Source: Chrysemys picta bellii (lineage: Eukaryota; Chordata; Testudines; Emydidae). Taken from it: a DNA stretch of 64,000 nucleotides. Position 1 is the stretch's first letter. Each line of letters opens with the position of its first letter. The notes under the pieces were generated by a model. The model searched no databases and was not told where the DNA came from. It saw nothing but the letters and a program-made list of their open reading frames with translations. A program made the translations under genes and the position numbers. Shown piece after piece: positions 1 through 10,850 of the stretch. The stretch spans positions 15,028,572-15,092,571 of the forward strand of contig NC_088800.1 of the NCBI RefSeq assembly GCF_011386835.1, given 5' to 3'.

Positions 1-1529
1 AGAGGATTTGCAGGGGGAAAGTTTTCACTACAGCTGGATAGCTTGGGGGGAGCAGCAATAAACCTTTGATCCTGATGTTACGTAGTTTGAGTCCCACCTT
101 GGGCAGAGATCTGGAAAAGACTGCAAGGCATATTGCTAAAATCTGTCCCTCTCTCATTGTTTCCCCCCACGTTGGAGAATGTAATAATAAAAACACACGG
201 TGTTTTAGGAGTGAGGGTAATAGGGGTTTGGGGCTGCATTGAGGAGAAGGTAGAACTGGGAGAGGGGATAAATGGGGATGAGTAGTAGGGGAGGTCAGAA
301 GCTCAGGGGAGGGACACCTGAAAGGAAAAATGGGGTGAGTGACAGGTCGGACTGGGGGAGAATAGGGGCAGCCCCACATTCTCCCCTTCTCTGTGTGTGC
401 CAGGATTTGGGGGGCCCTACCCATCTAGGGGAGTCTGAACCCCTGTTCCTGCCCCCCCATGTGAGCTGGGATATGGGAGTCCTTTCCTCTCAGCGGGTGT
501 CTGAACCTCACTCTCTGCCCCCCACCCCTGTATGTGTGTATGTCAAATTCAGGGCAACTGCAACTGTATTCCCCCTCCATGGTTTCAGCAAAGGCACCCA
601 CCCTAGGCTTCCAGCTCCCCAACCATCACCTCTCTGAGGTAGAGATATGTATCTCTCTCTCCCTCCTGACTGGGCAGTTCCTTGCCTACACTGTGAGTTC
701 CCCAGCAAGTCGAACTGACTAAGCAGGCCTGCTTTGCTTTTCTCCTCAGAGGCTATAAACAGCGTAATTGCCCATGGTTTTAAGCTACCTCACAGCTTTT
801 TTCTAAGCAAGCACATTTATTCATAAGGTAAAAGCATTACAGAGAAAACATACTAAAAACAATAACAGAACCTACACACGTTAATAAGCTTACCAGAGAT
901 CACCCCCCACCCCCATCTTCACAAGAGCTCAAGTCAGTGTCAGTCCTTCCAACCCTCCCCTAAGGACTGAGGCCCTCCCCTTGGATAGAATGTCCTGTCC
1001 ATTTGCTGGATCAGAAAGAAGACCTTGAGTCAGTTTAAACTCAGGCTGTTTATCCAAAAGTCCTCTCTTTGTCTGTTAAGTTCTCCAGTGAAAGCCTGAG
1101 TCACACTGGTCATCACAAACATTTTGAGATGTATGTATGGAAAATATGTGAAGCGTTATGTATATATACTAAAAATTATGTGAGTTAAGGCAAGTCACTG
1201 AAAGGTGATCCATATAGTCCTGACAGGCAAAAGGGAAGACACTCACTCTGGCTGGTCACATGCAAACTGAATATTTTTTACAATGGACACCCATTTATTG
1301 TTTGAGCAAAATGATAATCAATAGATTTTTGGGGCTGGAGGGAAAAACAAAAACAGTAGAGGTTATTCTGTTTAGGAGTAAGACAATGAATTGTTTAAAC
1401 TATATCTGGGGTGCAGATGAACCCCCAGTTATTCCTTCAGTCTGTGAGGACAAGCCACCAACAGATTTGAACTTATAAGATGGGGATGCATAAACAGGGG
1501 AATCTCAAGGAGGAGTAGAGAGGTTATTT
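1..1529. other. Upstream non-coding DNA, no gene recognised
   Basis: I see no conserved exon here. Short open frames on both strands have no recognisable domain and low-complexity composition. The stretch from about 780 to 1500 has the feel of old interspersed repeat sequence, but I cannot name a family. Confidence 0.5.
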
Positions 1530-2333
1530 TATCTCTATTTGGCACTTGTGTGACCATTGCTAGAATAATGTGTCCAGTTCTGGTGCCCACAATTCAAGAA
1601 GGATGTTGATAAATTGGAGAGGGTTCAGAGAAGATTCAGGGATTTACCTGTGCTGAGGAACCTGGAGACCCCGAAGCTATACGGACTATGACTTTAGTAA
1701 ACAGGGTAAGAAGCGGCTCAGGGAGGGGGAGTGAGTTGTAAACCCCCCCAAAGCAGAGTCAGTGGGTTGCGGTAGGATCCCCACTGACTAGGTGACGGAC
1801 ACACTTGCCAGTGGCAGGGCCCTGAGACGGGATCCAGTGCAGCAGGGAGCACCCAGGATCCCCCTATCCTGGCCATCACCTCCTGGGGTGGAGGCCCCTA
1901 TCTCTGGCCATTGGGCAATACAGTCCTGAGGGAGAGGGCATCCATATCGACCTTAGCCATTTGGCCTTCCTGCCCTGAGGTAGAGGGTGGCTCGGAGCTG
2001 GGGTGCACTCATCCCGCACTGGGATGGGGTTCCCCTAACCAGCACTTCAATCTAGCAGAGAAAGGTATAACATGATCCAATGGCTGGAGGATGAAACTAG
2101 ACTCGTTCAGCCTGGAAATAAGGTGTACATTTTTAACAGGTAGAATAATTAACCATTGGAACAATTTACATTGTTGTGATGGATTCTCCATCATTGACCA
2201 TTTTTAAATGTTTTTCTGAAAGTTCTGCTCTAGGAACGATTTGGGGGAAGTTCCAGGGCCTGTGTTATGCAGGAGGTCAGACTAGATGATCACAATGGTC
2301 CCCTCTGGCCTTGGAATTTATGAATCTATGAAA
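1530..2333 (+). mobile_element. CR1 LINE 3' portion, interrupted by an unassigned insert
   Basis: The segment from about 1530 reads like the CR1 ORF2 C-terminal region (TGTGTCCAGTTCTGGTGCCC). The final 300 bases run into a typical CR1 3' end: GCAGGAGGTCAGACTAGATG followed by TGGTCCC and ending in a short ATGAATCTATGA repeat. Between about 1645 and 2040 the CR1 text is replaced by a G/C-richer 390-base stretch that I cannot assign. The copy is 5' truncated, as usual for CR1. Confidence 0.75.
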
Positions 2334-2702
2334 AAAACACTGGGAAAAGGACTTGGAGTAAACAATCTTGTAGGAGATCAGGGAATGCTCATTACTTAAA
2401 TCTAGGCTCTAGAAAGTAGGTTGTGATTTTGTTTTATATGTAACCATTTGTTTCCAATATCCTCATTCACTAGCACTCGAATCTCTGTTTTTTAATAATA
2501 AACATATTGTTTTCACTCTCCATCTATCTAAGTGCTGTATGTTAAGTAGAGCGGCGATCCTGAGTTGAATCTTACAAGCTAGTGTAGTGTGTCTTATTCC
2601 TTTGGGAATAATGAATCTGAGAGTTCAGTGGAACAGGGGCTTTGCACTCCAGAGGGAATGGGAGGATGGTGGATGGCGTGTGCCTATCGTTAACCCATGC
2701 AG
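2334..2702. other. Unassigned stretch with an AATAAA
   Basis: No coding potential is recognised. An AATAATAAACAT motif near 2500 resembles a polyadenylation signal of an LTR or an old 3' end, but no matching LTR boundaries were found. Confidence 0.35.
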
Positions 2703-2915
2703 CAGGGATCGGCAACCTTTGGCCTGCGGCCCGCCAGGGTAAGCCCCTTAGTGGGTCGGGCCAGTTTGTTTACCTGCTGTGTTCGCAGGTTCGGCCGATC
2801 GCGGCTCCCACTGGCTGCGGCTCGCCGCTTCAGGCCAATGGGACCTGTGGGAAGCAGCGCAGGCCGAGGGATGTCCTGGCCGCCCTTTCTGCAGCCCCCA
2901 TTGGCCTGGAGCGGT
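2703..2915 (+). mobile_element. Truncated hAT foldback element (GTCGGCAACC group)
   Basis: It begins CAGGGATCGGCAACCTTTGG and continues with the shared core seen in the complete copies (TTTGTTTACCTGC, then GGTTCGGCCGATCGCGGCTC). It stops abruptly after GGCCTGGAGCGGT, so the right half of the palindrome and the right terminal repeat are missing. No target-site duplication can be assigned. Confidence 0.8.
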
Positions 2916-3018
2916 CTCAAGATAGAGTGGCTTGTTAATACCTCAGCAGTTATAGGACAAAAAAAGGGGGTTAGTGGCTTACAGATATTACGTGTGGTAT
3001 TTTGCCGTGAGTTCCTTT

Positions 3019-3165
3019 CCCAGACCTGAAGCAGAGCTGTGTGTGGCTCAAAAGCTCAAAAGCTTGTCTCTTTCACCCACAGAGATTGGTCCAATAAAAG
3101 ATATTACCTCACCTACCTTGTCTCTCTAATATCCTGGGACTGACACAGCTACACTACATGGCATT
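3019..3165. repeat. Interspersed repeat, copy 1 of 3 (AAAGATATTACCTCACC family)
   Basis: This segment contains TTGGTCCAATAAAAGATATT followed by ACCTCACCTACCTTGTCTCT and CTGGGACTGACACAGCTACA. Related copies lie at about 10762-10850 and 51953-52085. It is a known-looking reptile interspersed repeat, probably the 3' end of a retroelement. I do not name the family. Confidence 0.6.
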
Positions 3166-4631
3166 TAACCACCATTTTTTCACAGTGTGTAGGTAGATGC
3201 TTAAAAGAAGATGATAGGAACCCCAGAGACCACGGATCAATGGCAGATTTCCCAGAGTAAGTAGTGCAGGATTGGACCTTTAGAAAGGAATCCAGAGCTC
3301 ATCACTGCCAAGGAGAAACCTCAGAGCCATAGTTAGGATTGTGTTTGGTTTTATGCTGAATTTTTTCAATTGAGCAATTCCCTTTTTGTCTGTTTCCGGA
3401 GCTATCTTCTTCATGATGAGTCAGTTCTTACGAGTTAGTCATCCCTCCGGATACACAAATCTTTGGAAAATTTGACTAGTTTCGTGAGAGTTTACGCTAT
3501 GTGGGGAGTTTAAACGGTAAGTAAACAAAGGAAAAAAAATGTCTGAAATCAGAGGATTTTTTCTAATTTTGTAAAGTGACCATGATATTAACACAGCTGG
3601 GAGCAGATGTTGTTAGGAGTCTAACATTTGTCATGCAATGGGGCCCTTTTGTGAGGTTATCAGAAAAGTGGCTTTGTAAACTTCATATCGTGGGGCTCTT
3701 TTTGTTTTCTCTCCTTGGCTCCCCGATCTTGTGGGCTCACTTTATCTATCAAAAGCAGATTTTGCTAACAAGTTCCACCCGGCATCAGAAAACCAGGTGG
3801 TCTCTTTCTGCCTCCTACGTCATTGCCAGTGATAAAGATCCTGCAGTCAGAACTCAGCTGTCAATTCTGTTGGTAATGCCTGAGACAGAAGAGTTTCCAG
3901 GTTGTTCTCCCATTGCTAGACTCGCAGTGCTACCAAGAGTAGAGTAATAAATAGTGAGCAGGTATGACTCACTTGTGAGGATAGGTGACTCAAAGCCAAA
4001 CACAGGGACTGGTGCGTTGAATAAGCAGATGCCATTTTGACAGTCGCTATTCTGCCTACAGTACACTCAATCTCATTTTATGGGCTAGTGATAATATATA
4101 GCATTTACAACTTGACTAGGGAATGTGTATAGCTAGTTTAAACCACACTGCAAACATTAATAAACCAATCCATTCTCACATCCCCCCAAATTAGTAAAGT
4201 TTATCCTTGCTTTAAAGATGGGGAAATTGAGACACAAGGGCTGTGTGGCTATATGGAGGATTTTCTGAAATTCACTTATCTATTGCATCCCCATAGGTGG
4301 CAGCAACATTAGGAGCATTAATATCGATGTGCTGCCAGTGACCTGATCACATTGGTTAAAATGCAAAGCCAGCAACTGTCAGTGTCTCATCTACACTGGG
4401 TGCACTCACTCTTACTTCCGCTGGTGGGATTGTACTTGTGCTAGAACAGTGGTGCGTGCAATTTGCCTGAAGTGTAAGGAGCACTGCTCAAATCTACTTA
4501 GACTTGAATAGTCTTAACATTACAAATGCATTCAATTCAGATGGAAACTAAAAGATTCCTTATCAGACAAGAACTGAATTCATTGGTCTGTGTTCCTCCA
4601 AAGCAGCTAAAAGGAAGAACTTGTGCCCATG
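3166..4631. other. No gene or clear element seen
   Basis: AT-rich non-coding sequence. A fragment near 4200-4260 (GATGGGGAAATTGAGACACA) resembles the core of an old MIR-type SINE. The 123-residue open frame at 3576-3947 has no recognisable motif and is not called. Confidence 0.4.
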
Positions 4632-5206
4632 GGTGTCAGGTTAGTATAATTTTTGGAGGTGCCCAGAACGGTTCCAAGCAGAGCCGTCCTATCCATCGTA
4701 TGGACCGGGGCAACTGCCCTCGGCCCTGCTCTTTGGGGGGCCCTGCGCTTCAGGGGGACGTGGGGTCCAGGGCAGCTGGGGGGGTTAGTGGGGGGCCTGG
4801 CGCCGTCAGCAGCAAGCGACCCGGCCCCAGCCTACCCTGCTGGCTCCCAGTGTCGCTCGGGGGAGGAGGAAGAAGCTGGAAAGAGGCAGGGTGGGGGCTC
4901 GGGGGAAGGGGCGGGGCGGGGGTGGACTGGGGTGGGAAGAGGCAGGGTGGGGGCAGAGCAGGGCCGGGAAGAGGTGGAGTGGGGTGGACTGGGGCTGGGT
5001 TGCTTGCTGTACCGGTGCCAGGCCCGCCGCTAACCCTGCAGGTCACCCTGGACCTCGTGTCCCCCTGAAGCACAGGGCCCCCCAAAGTGTGGAGCCCGGT
5101 GCAATTGCCCCGCTCCGTCCTACGGATGAGATGGCTCTGAAAATTTAAGCCCAAACTTTGGTGGAGCCGGGCCCACATTCCTGAATATTGGTGGAGCACG
5201 GACACC
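4632..5206. mobile_element. Foldback (long inverted repeat) element, GC-rich
   Basis: About 125 bases at 4682-4805 are imperfectly complementary to 5010-5137. Both arms, read inward, contain TTTGGGGGGCCCTG then GCTTCAGGGGGAC. The centre is a G-rich spacer of GGGGTGGGAAGAGGCAGG-like units. GGTGTC at 4632 and GACACC ending 5206 may be outer termini. No clean target duplication was found, so family and exact ends are uncertain. Confidence 0.55.
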
Positions 5207-5239
5207 ACAGGCCTATATAACTCGCCGCCTATGCTTGTG

Positions 5240-5406
5240 CCTAAAGAACAGGATCGAGAGTGAGATCCGCATTCTGTTCCCTAGCTGCCACTGACTCTCT
5301 GGATGAGTTAGGCAAGTCACTTTGCCTGTCTGTGCCTCAGTTTCCCTCTCTGTGGAATGGGGACAACAATTGTGACCATCTCGTGTAGGTGTCATGAGGA
5401 TTAATC
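5240..5406 (-). mobile_element. MIR-like CORE-SINE, split by the following hAT
   Basis: The + strand reads GGCAAGTCACTTTGCCTGTC, then TGTGCCTCAGTTTCCCTCTC, TGGAATGGGGACAA and CATGAGGATTAAT, which is the reverse complement of the MIR core and tail. A hAT inserted at GATTAATC splits it. Sequence after 6562 is too short or diverged to be sure where the MIR ends. Confidence 0.75.
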
Positions 5407-6553
5407 TAGGGTTACCATTCATCCGGATTCCCCCGGACATGTCCGGCTTTTTTAAGTTAAAAATAGCGTCCGGGGGGAATTTGTCAATGTCCGGACTTCC
5501 CCCGCCCCCCATGCAGAGCGTGCGGGGCTTACAGGGCAGCCGGCCGGATAGTGCCACTCGCACGGACTCTGGCAGCCACAGCCCTTCCTTCACTTCCCCC
5601 CTCCTCTCCCATGAAACTTGAGACCAGTCCCCTCCTCTCCCTCCCTCCCCCCGCCCTGCATTCACAGATCGCGGGCCGTCGCCTCGGTCTCCGGCAGTCT
5701 GGAGCTCCGACCCTGCTCCCCTCCCCCGCTGCCGAGCGCACTGCTCTGCAGCACAGTAAGGGGGCCGGGAGTCAGAGAAGCGGCAGGGAGGTTCTGGGGG
5801 GGGGGGTAGTCAAGAGACAGGGAGCAGGGGGGAGGGTTGGATGGGTCAGGAGTTCGGGGGGGGCTGTCTGGGGGTTGGGGGTGTAAGGTTTTGGGCAGTC
5901 AGAGTACAGGTGGGGGGGGTCTCAGGAGCGGGCAGTTAGGGGACAAGGCACAGGGAGGCTTAGGTAGGGGGTGGGGTTCTGGAGGGCAGTTAGGAGCAGG
6001 GGTCCCAGGAGGGGGCAGTCAGGGGATAAGGAGCGAGGGGGTGTTTGGGAGTTCTGGGGGGGCTGTCAGGGGGCAGGAGTGGGGAGAGGGATCGGAGCAG
6101 TCAGTGGACAGGGAGCAGAGGGGTTTAGATGGGTCGGGAGTTTGGGGGGGGGGCTGTCAGGGGGTGGGGAGTGGTTGGATGGGACGTGGGAGTCTCAGGG
6201 GTCTGTCTGGGGGTGGGGGTGTGGATAAGGGTTGGGGCAGTCAGGGGACAGGTAGGGGGTAGAGTCCTAGGGGGCCAGTTAGGATGTGGGGAAGGTCTCA
6301 GGAGGGGGCAGTCAGGGGACAAGGAGCAGGGAGGCTTAGGTAGGGGGTGGAGTCCTGGGGGGCAGTTAGGGGCAGGGGTCCCAGGAGGGGGCAGTCAGGG
6401 GACAAGGCATGGGGGGGAGGGTTGGGGGTTCTGAGGGGGCAGGAAGTGGGAGGGAGTGGAAGGGGCAAGGGCGGGGCTAGGGCAGGACAGGGGCGGGGCT
6501 AGGGCAGGGCTCCTCCCGTCCTTTTTTTTGATTGTTGAAATATGGTAACCCTA
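5407..6553. mobile_element. Complete non-autonomous hAT element, 1.15 kb, with internal minisatellite
   Basis: The 12-bp terminal inverted repeats TAGGGTTACCAT and ATGGTAACCCTA are perfect. The 8-bp target duplication GATTAATC flanks both ends (5399-5406 and 6554-6561). Just inside the left end is a small palindromic block with repeated GTCCGG words. From about 5780 to 6480 the interior is a G-rich minisatellite built on GGGCAGTCAGGGGACAAGGA and GGGGTCCCAGGA units. It has no transposase open frame. Because the insertion lies inside a MIR, it is younger than that SINE. Confidence 0.93.
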
Positions 6554-6561
6554 GATTAATC

Positions 6562-8090
6562 AGTGTTTCCAGACGCCTGCATCCACAAAGGTATTTAGGC
6601 TCCCTATTTTCATTGAAATCAGTTGAAGTTAGGAGATTAAATACCTCTGAGGATCTGGGCCAGAGAGCTTTGTAATCTCCAGATGAAGATAGCTTTGGAA
6701 ATACAAATCATTATTATAATATAGTTACAAAGTTTAAAAAATAGTATCAGAGGGAAAGAGCAACCAGAGGCGCAGGCCAAGGAGAAAAAATAGCTGAGCT
6801 GAGCTGGAGGGTCACTATGAAGAAGAAATGCCCAGGGAGGGAGGCTGTTCTGAACTTTGGGAGCTGCAGGAGAAACGATCCTCACCTCATTCCCAGCTCC
6901 CTTCTGAGCTGTTTGTTGTTATGGTTCTCATCTGGAATCATTTTGGTCTGAGATGGCGAGTGTTACATCCTAAGGTTTGGGATTCACAAGCAGGAGGAAT
7001 ACAAGGATGCCTGTTTTGGGGGGCCTGTCTCCTCTAAGCACAGAGAATCCAAGTACATCTGGATTCTGCTCACAGCAGCCACTTCCCTCACTGGGAGACC
7101 TCTGTAGGCTCACGTGTCTCTTCACTGGGATGAACAATCAAGATGCTTGTCACTCACTGCTCTTTGCCCCACCTCACCATGCCGCACATGGACTCTCTGT
7201 GCACCGATGGGAGGAGACTGACTCCCATTGGACAGAAGCCTTTCCCGCAGCACATGAACTGCCACCTGCAAGAACTGAGCAGCTGCACTTAAAGGGGAAG
7301 AGCACAAACTGACAGGCTGAAACCCAATGCATGAAAACTTAAGATACTGGGGAAAGTCAATGCCGATTCCTGAACCAAGCCCTTGTCTGGGACCCCTTAG
7401 GCTGAAGTCCAATGTCAAACTCTGCAGACTAATGGCTGACAGCAAACTGTTGCCCTCCACTGGGACCCTGCAGTCCAAAAGCTGATAGTAAACCAGGGCT
7501 CTTATCTGCAGGCTAAAGGCCTGATGCCAAAGCAGGACCACCACATGGGACTGCGTGGGGTTAAGCATTGTGCCTCCATCATGACAGCGGGTGACTGGGC
7601 CAAAGCTGAATGGGTGGCATTGTGACCTGTTGCATAGGATGGCAGCACCACTCAGATCTGACAGGGCGGCTGTGCCATCGTGACGGGTGGCCAGACCAAA
7701 CCCTAGTGGTGCTGTGATCCCTCGCGCCAAGTTGCCATACCCAGAACGGGAGGCTGGGCCCAGTTCTACAGGATCAGCCGCTGCGGGGGTGAGCTTGCTC
7801 TCCAGCCTCCCCTCTGCAGCAGGCCCCCAACCCACCCTCTGGGAAACACTGGATCTAGGGTCAGACTAAGGGCCTGGCACTGAGCTGGGGCCCTCCTGGG
7901 GGGCTGGGCAGGCTACAGAGCAGTGGGGAGCCAGGTACATGGGGCCTGGCAGGTGGCTGGCTGGGACCAGCCCTGCCCGCAGAAAAGCCAGGCCGTGTTG
8001 GTGACTCAGGAACAGGCCAGCTCCCCACCCACTTCCCCAGCCCCTACCCCTCCCTTTCGCCACCCACCCCATCATAAAGCCAATGGCCGT
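6562..8090. other. Non-coding stretch upstream of candidate promoter
   Basis: No conserved exon is recognised. A 237-codon frame on the minus strand (7122-7835) is open but has no domain. Its DNA, with phrases such as GGCATTGTGACCTGTTGCAT, resembles a diverged interspersed repeat. From about 7850 the sequence becomes GC-richer as it approaches the CpG block. Confidence 0.4.
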
Positions 8091-8385
8091 CACCGCCCAC
8101 CTCTGACTGACAGTGACTGAAAGCCAATGGAATCCAAAGATCCACCTCAACTGCTTCACAAGCAGCCAACAGCTGAGTAGCTACAGGGTGTGAGCGTTTC
8201 CCCATCCCCACGCCGGCCTACTGGCCAACCCCAAGCCGTTTTTTCGGGAGAGTGGCGTGGCCAGTCTCCAATCGAATTGCACGGGAGGTTGCTAAGGGGT
8301 AGTTGGTAGCAGGGCCGGCTCGGCTGCAGACCGATGGGAACTGGTGCCGGAAGCGTCGAGAACAGCGACCAGGCTGGGCCTACAG
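8091..8385 (+). promoter_or_regulatory. Candidate CpG-rich promoter and first untranslated exon of ABHD2
   Basis: This short block is CpG-dense against a CpG-poor background, with about fifteen CpGs between 8200 and 8385. It carries CCAAT-type boxes in both orientations (AGCCAATGG at about 8080 and 8123, and CCAATCG at about 8267). It ends in a consensus splice donor, GCCTACAG then GTGAGG at 8386. It is 16 kb upstream of the ABHD2 start codon on the same strand, a plausible distance for the first 5' UTR intron(s). The exon start is not defined. It could instead serve an unrelated non-coding transcript. Confidence 0.42.
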
Positions 8386-8459
8386 GTGAGGTGGGCAGGG
8401 GCCGAGACCCCACCCATAACATCCCGGGGGCAGGGCGGGGAGACGGTAGCGATCGGTTG

Positions 8460-9270
8460 TTCTCCTTCCCCCAGTCATCTCGTGAGGGGAAGGGGCGCCG
8501 GGCGGGGATCGAGTGTCCCGCATCCATGGGGGGGAGAAGAGCCGGGCAGGGATTCAGTGCCTCCCTCCCACCCCACATCCATGGGGGAGGGGAAGCGCTG
8601 GGCAGGGATCGAGCCCCCCCCCCAGCGTCCATGATGGGGGAGCAGGGCAGGGATCGCGTGTCACCCCCCCCCCCAGTCCATGATGGGGGTGGGGGGTGGG
8701 GAGAGCAGGGCAGGGATCGCGTGTCATCCCCCCCCCCCGACCAGGATGGGGGGGAGAGCAGGGCAGGGCAGGGCTTGAGCGTTATTATCCCCCTCCCGGA
8801 CCATGGTGGGGGGGGGGAGGAACTAGGTAGGGATCGAGTGTTATAACCCCCCCCTTCCCCGACCATGATGGGGGGGAAGAGCTGGGTAGGGATTGAGTGT
8901 TATTAACCCCCCCCCCCCCCGCGACCATGATGTGGGGGGGAGCTGGGTAGGGATCGAGTGTTATTAACCCCCCCCGACCATGATGGGGGGGGGGGAGAGC
9001 TGAGTAGGAATCAAGTGTCATTACCCCCCACACACACACTATGATGGGGGGGGCTGGGCAGGGATTGAGTGTCATTACCCTGCCCCCCCCCCACCCTCCC
9101 GACCATGATGAGAGGGGGGAAGAGCTGGGCAGGGATTGAGGTCCCCACTCCACATCCATCTAGTGGTGGGGAACCCAGTGGGGATATGGTGTCTTCCCCA
9201 TCCCTCCTTGCAGCCATCTGTGGGGTGGGGGACCTGGGCAGGAATCAAGGACCCTTCTCTTTCTCCCCTA
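8460..9270. repeat. Minisatellite, about 12-13 diverged units of 45-70 bp
   Basis: Units share CTGGGCAGGGATCGAGTGT, a run of C, then GACCATGATGG and a run of G. The GGGATCGAGTG-like word recurs at roughly 8505, 8552, 8606, 8650, 8713, 8765, 8829, 8889, 8949, 9006, 9060, 9131 and 9240. Long C and G runs alternate, so both strands could form quadruplex or hairpin structures. Many unbroken frames here are composition artefacts. Confidence 0.9.
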
Positions 9271-9659
9271 TCCCTTTGGCCCTCTCCTGCCTCTATGGAT
9301 GACAAGCCCTTCACTCCCACATCAGAGCAAGAATAGCCCTTATTGCACACTTACGGGTGCTCTGTGCAGCCCAGTCCAAAATTACCCCAATATCACAGGC
9401 TTTCACCTGTACTTTACAGAGCCCATGCCTCATGTGGATGCATATGACCTCCAGAATGTTCTCTGGCATTCATCATCTGCGCTCTCCCTTTCTTAACATG
9501 CTCTTCCTCCCCCATCCCCATGACAAAAAATTCTCACCCTTCCTGAGGCTTTACGTGTTCTGGGTATTTGCAACCTGTTCTCATGTCTTGTCCTCTTCCC
9601 TTCCCCTGTTTCCATTTAGCTATGCTGCATGTGTTTAGTTCTTTCTTTGTAATTCAATC

Positions 9660-10120
9660 CCTTCAACTCAGGATCACTTTTATTACTTCTGTTCATTGGC
9701 ATCTGTCTGTGCAGTCTACCAGGTGCAGTTATTTCAGTTCTATATAAAGGGACAGTTGCCTCCCAGTTTGGTGGTGTGATGCCTCTGTGTGTGCAGTCCA
9801 AAATTGCATTAGCCTCTATTGCACCCATATCACATTGCAAACTCATGTCTTGTTTGCTGTCCACTATCACCCCTAAGTCTCCTTCAGCTGTTCTTGCCTT
9901 CCAAGTGTCACCTTCCCATTAGAAAAAAAGGATTGTTTGCCTTACTCTGTAGGTTGTAGCTATCTAAGTTGTATCTCCATTTTCCTGCTTATACCTTTAA
10001 TCTCTTGTTTTCCTTGTATTATTACTTTGTTCTCACTGGTGTCTGAAATACCCTTCTGATTTGGGATCAGCAAACTTAATACGCCATAATCTGTCTTTCC
10101 ATGTCATTTAATAAAGATCC
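9660..10120 (-). mobile_element. Old CR1/L3-like LINE remnant
   Basis: The + strand contains ATCACATTGCAAACTCATGT, then GTCCACTATCACCCCTAAGT and TTCCAAGTGTCACCTTCCC. This word order is typical of an inverted CR1/L3-lineage remnant shared across amniotes. It is diverged and without an open frame. Confidence 0.5.
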
Positions 10121-10184
10121 TAAATAAAAATGTACATAATATGAAACCTTGCTGCACCCTTCCTTCCTCCCGTCCCCAATAATA

Positions 10185-10380
10185 TTTGGCATTGTTATAG
10201 CACCTCCTTGTCCAAGGATCTCAAAGTGCTCTGCAAGGGTGGAGTAGTATTGCTATCCCCATTTTACAGCTTGGAAACTGAGGCATAGAGGTGAAATGAC
10301 TTGGGTCGCAAGTTGATGGTGGTAGACCTAGGAACTAAAACTCAGGTCTCACTTCAGTCTGGTATTCTATCTACTGGATA
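10185..10380 (+). mobile_element. MIR-like CORE-SINE
   Basis: The segment contains TATCCCCATTTTACAGCTTG then GAAACTGAGGCATAGAGG, the diagnostic MIR core, followed by a diverged tail. Confidence 0.7.
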
Positions 10381-10761
10381 CATTTCCCTCTGCTACCTTC
10401 TTCCCTGGCCAACTCTTAGCACCTATCTGATATATTTCTGAGGCAAGATGGGTGAGGTAATGTCTTTGATTATGCACTGAATGAGGTACACCACATGTTA
10501 TGGTAGGTATGGGTAAATTGCGGTGTGGGGTGGGGTCTTCTTTAAGTTCTTTATTGTAGGTGGTGTCAGAGTTGTCGGTTGGTCTCATTCACATAGTCAC
10601 CACAGTTGAGGACTACGATGGCACCCTCTTTTTCTGCTGATTTGATCACTATCTGGTGGTTAGATTTCGGAGACTGTATAGCAGTCTTCTTGGCAGTTTA
10701 GAGATTATGATGAAAATGATGTTTTTAAGGACTTCACCGTCAATTTTTTGGGGGGGGGGGC

Positions 10762-10850
10762 GGGTCCAATACAAGATATTACCTCACCCATGTTGTCTCT
10801 CTAATAGCTTTGGGCCAACACAGCTACAACACTGCCATATTTCTGGCATT
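10762..10850. repeat. Interspersed repeat, copy 2 of 3 (AAAGATATTACCTCACC family)
   Basis: It reads GTCCAATACAAGATATTACC, then TTGTCTCTCTAATAGC and CCAACACAGCTACAACACTG, matching copies at 3019 and 51953. A G run of ten lies immediately upstream. Confidence 0.6.

Noticed and set aside
1645..2040. Insert in the CR1 as a named element
   Set aside because: No terminal repeats or target duplication could be defined; left as unassigned.
2334..2702. LTR next to the CR1
   Set aside because: Only an AATAAA-like motif supports it; no paired ends or second copy in the window.
5551..6434. Gly-rich open frames within the 5407 hAT
   Set aside because: Products of the G-rich minisatellite inside the transposon.
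7122..7835. Minus-strand open frame of 237 codons, the longest in the window, just upstream of the CpG block
   Set aside because: No domain, no splice context, and the DNA looks like a diverged repeat. Codon-to-codon composition is not protein-like. It would need homology or RNA evidence.
8311..8322. CAGGGCCGGCTC as a hAT terminus
   Set aside because: No inverse partner or 8-bp duplication was found; it lies in the CpG-rich candidate exon and is probably coincidence.
8156..9350. Several open frames on both strands across the 8.4-9.3 kb array
   Set aside because: They are Pro/Gly/Ser-rich translations of the minisatellite.
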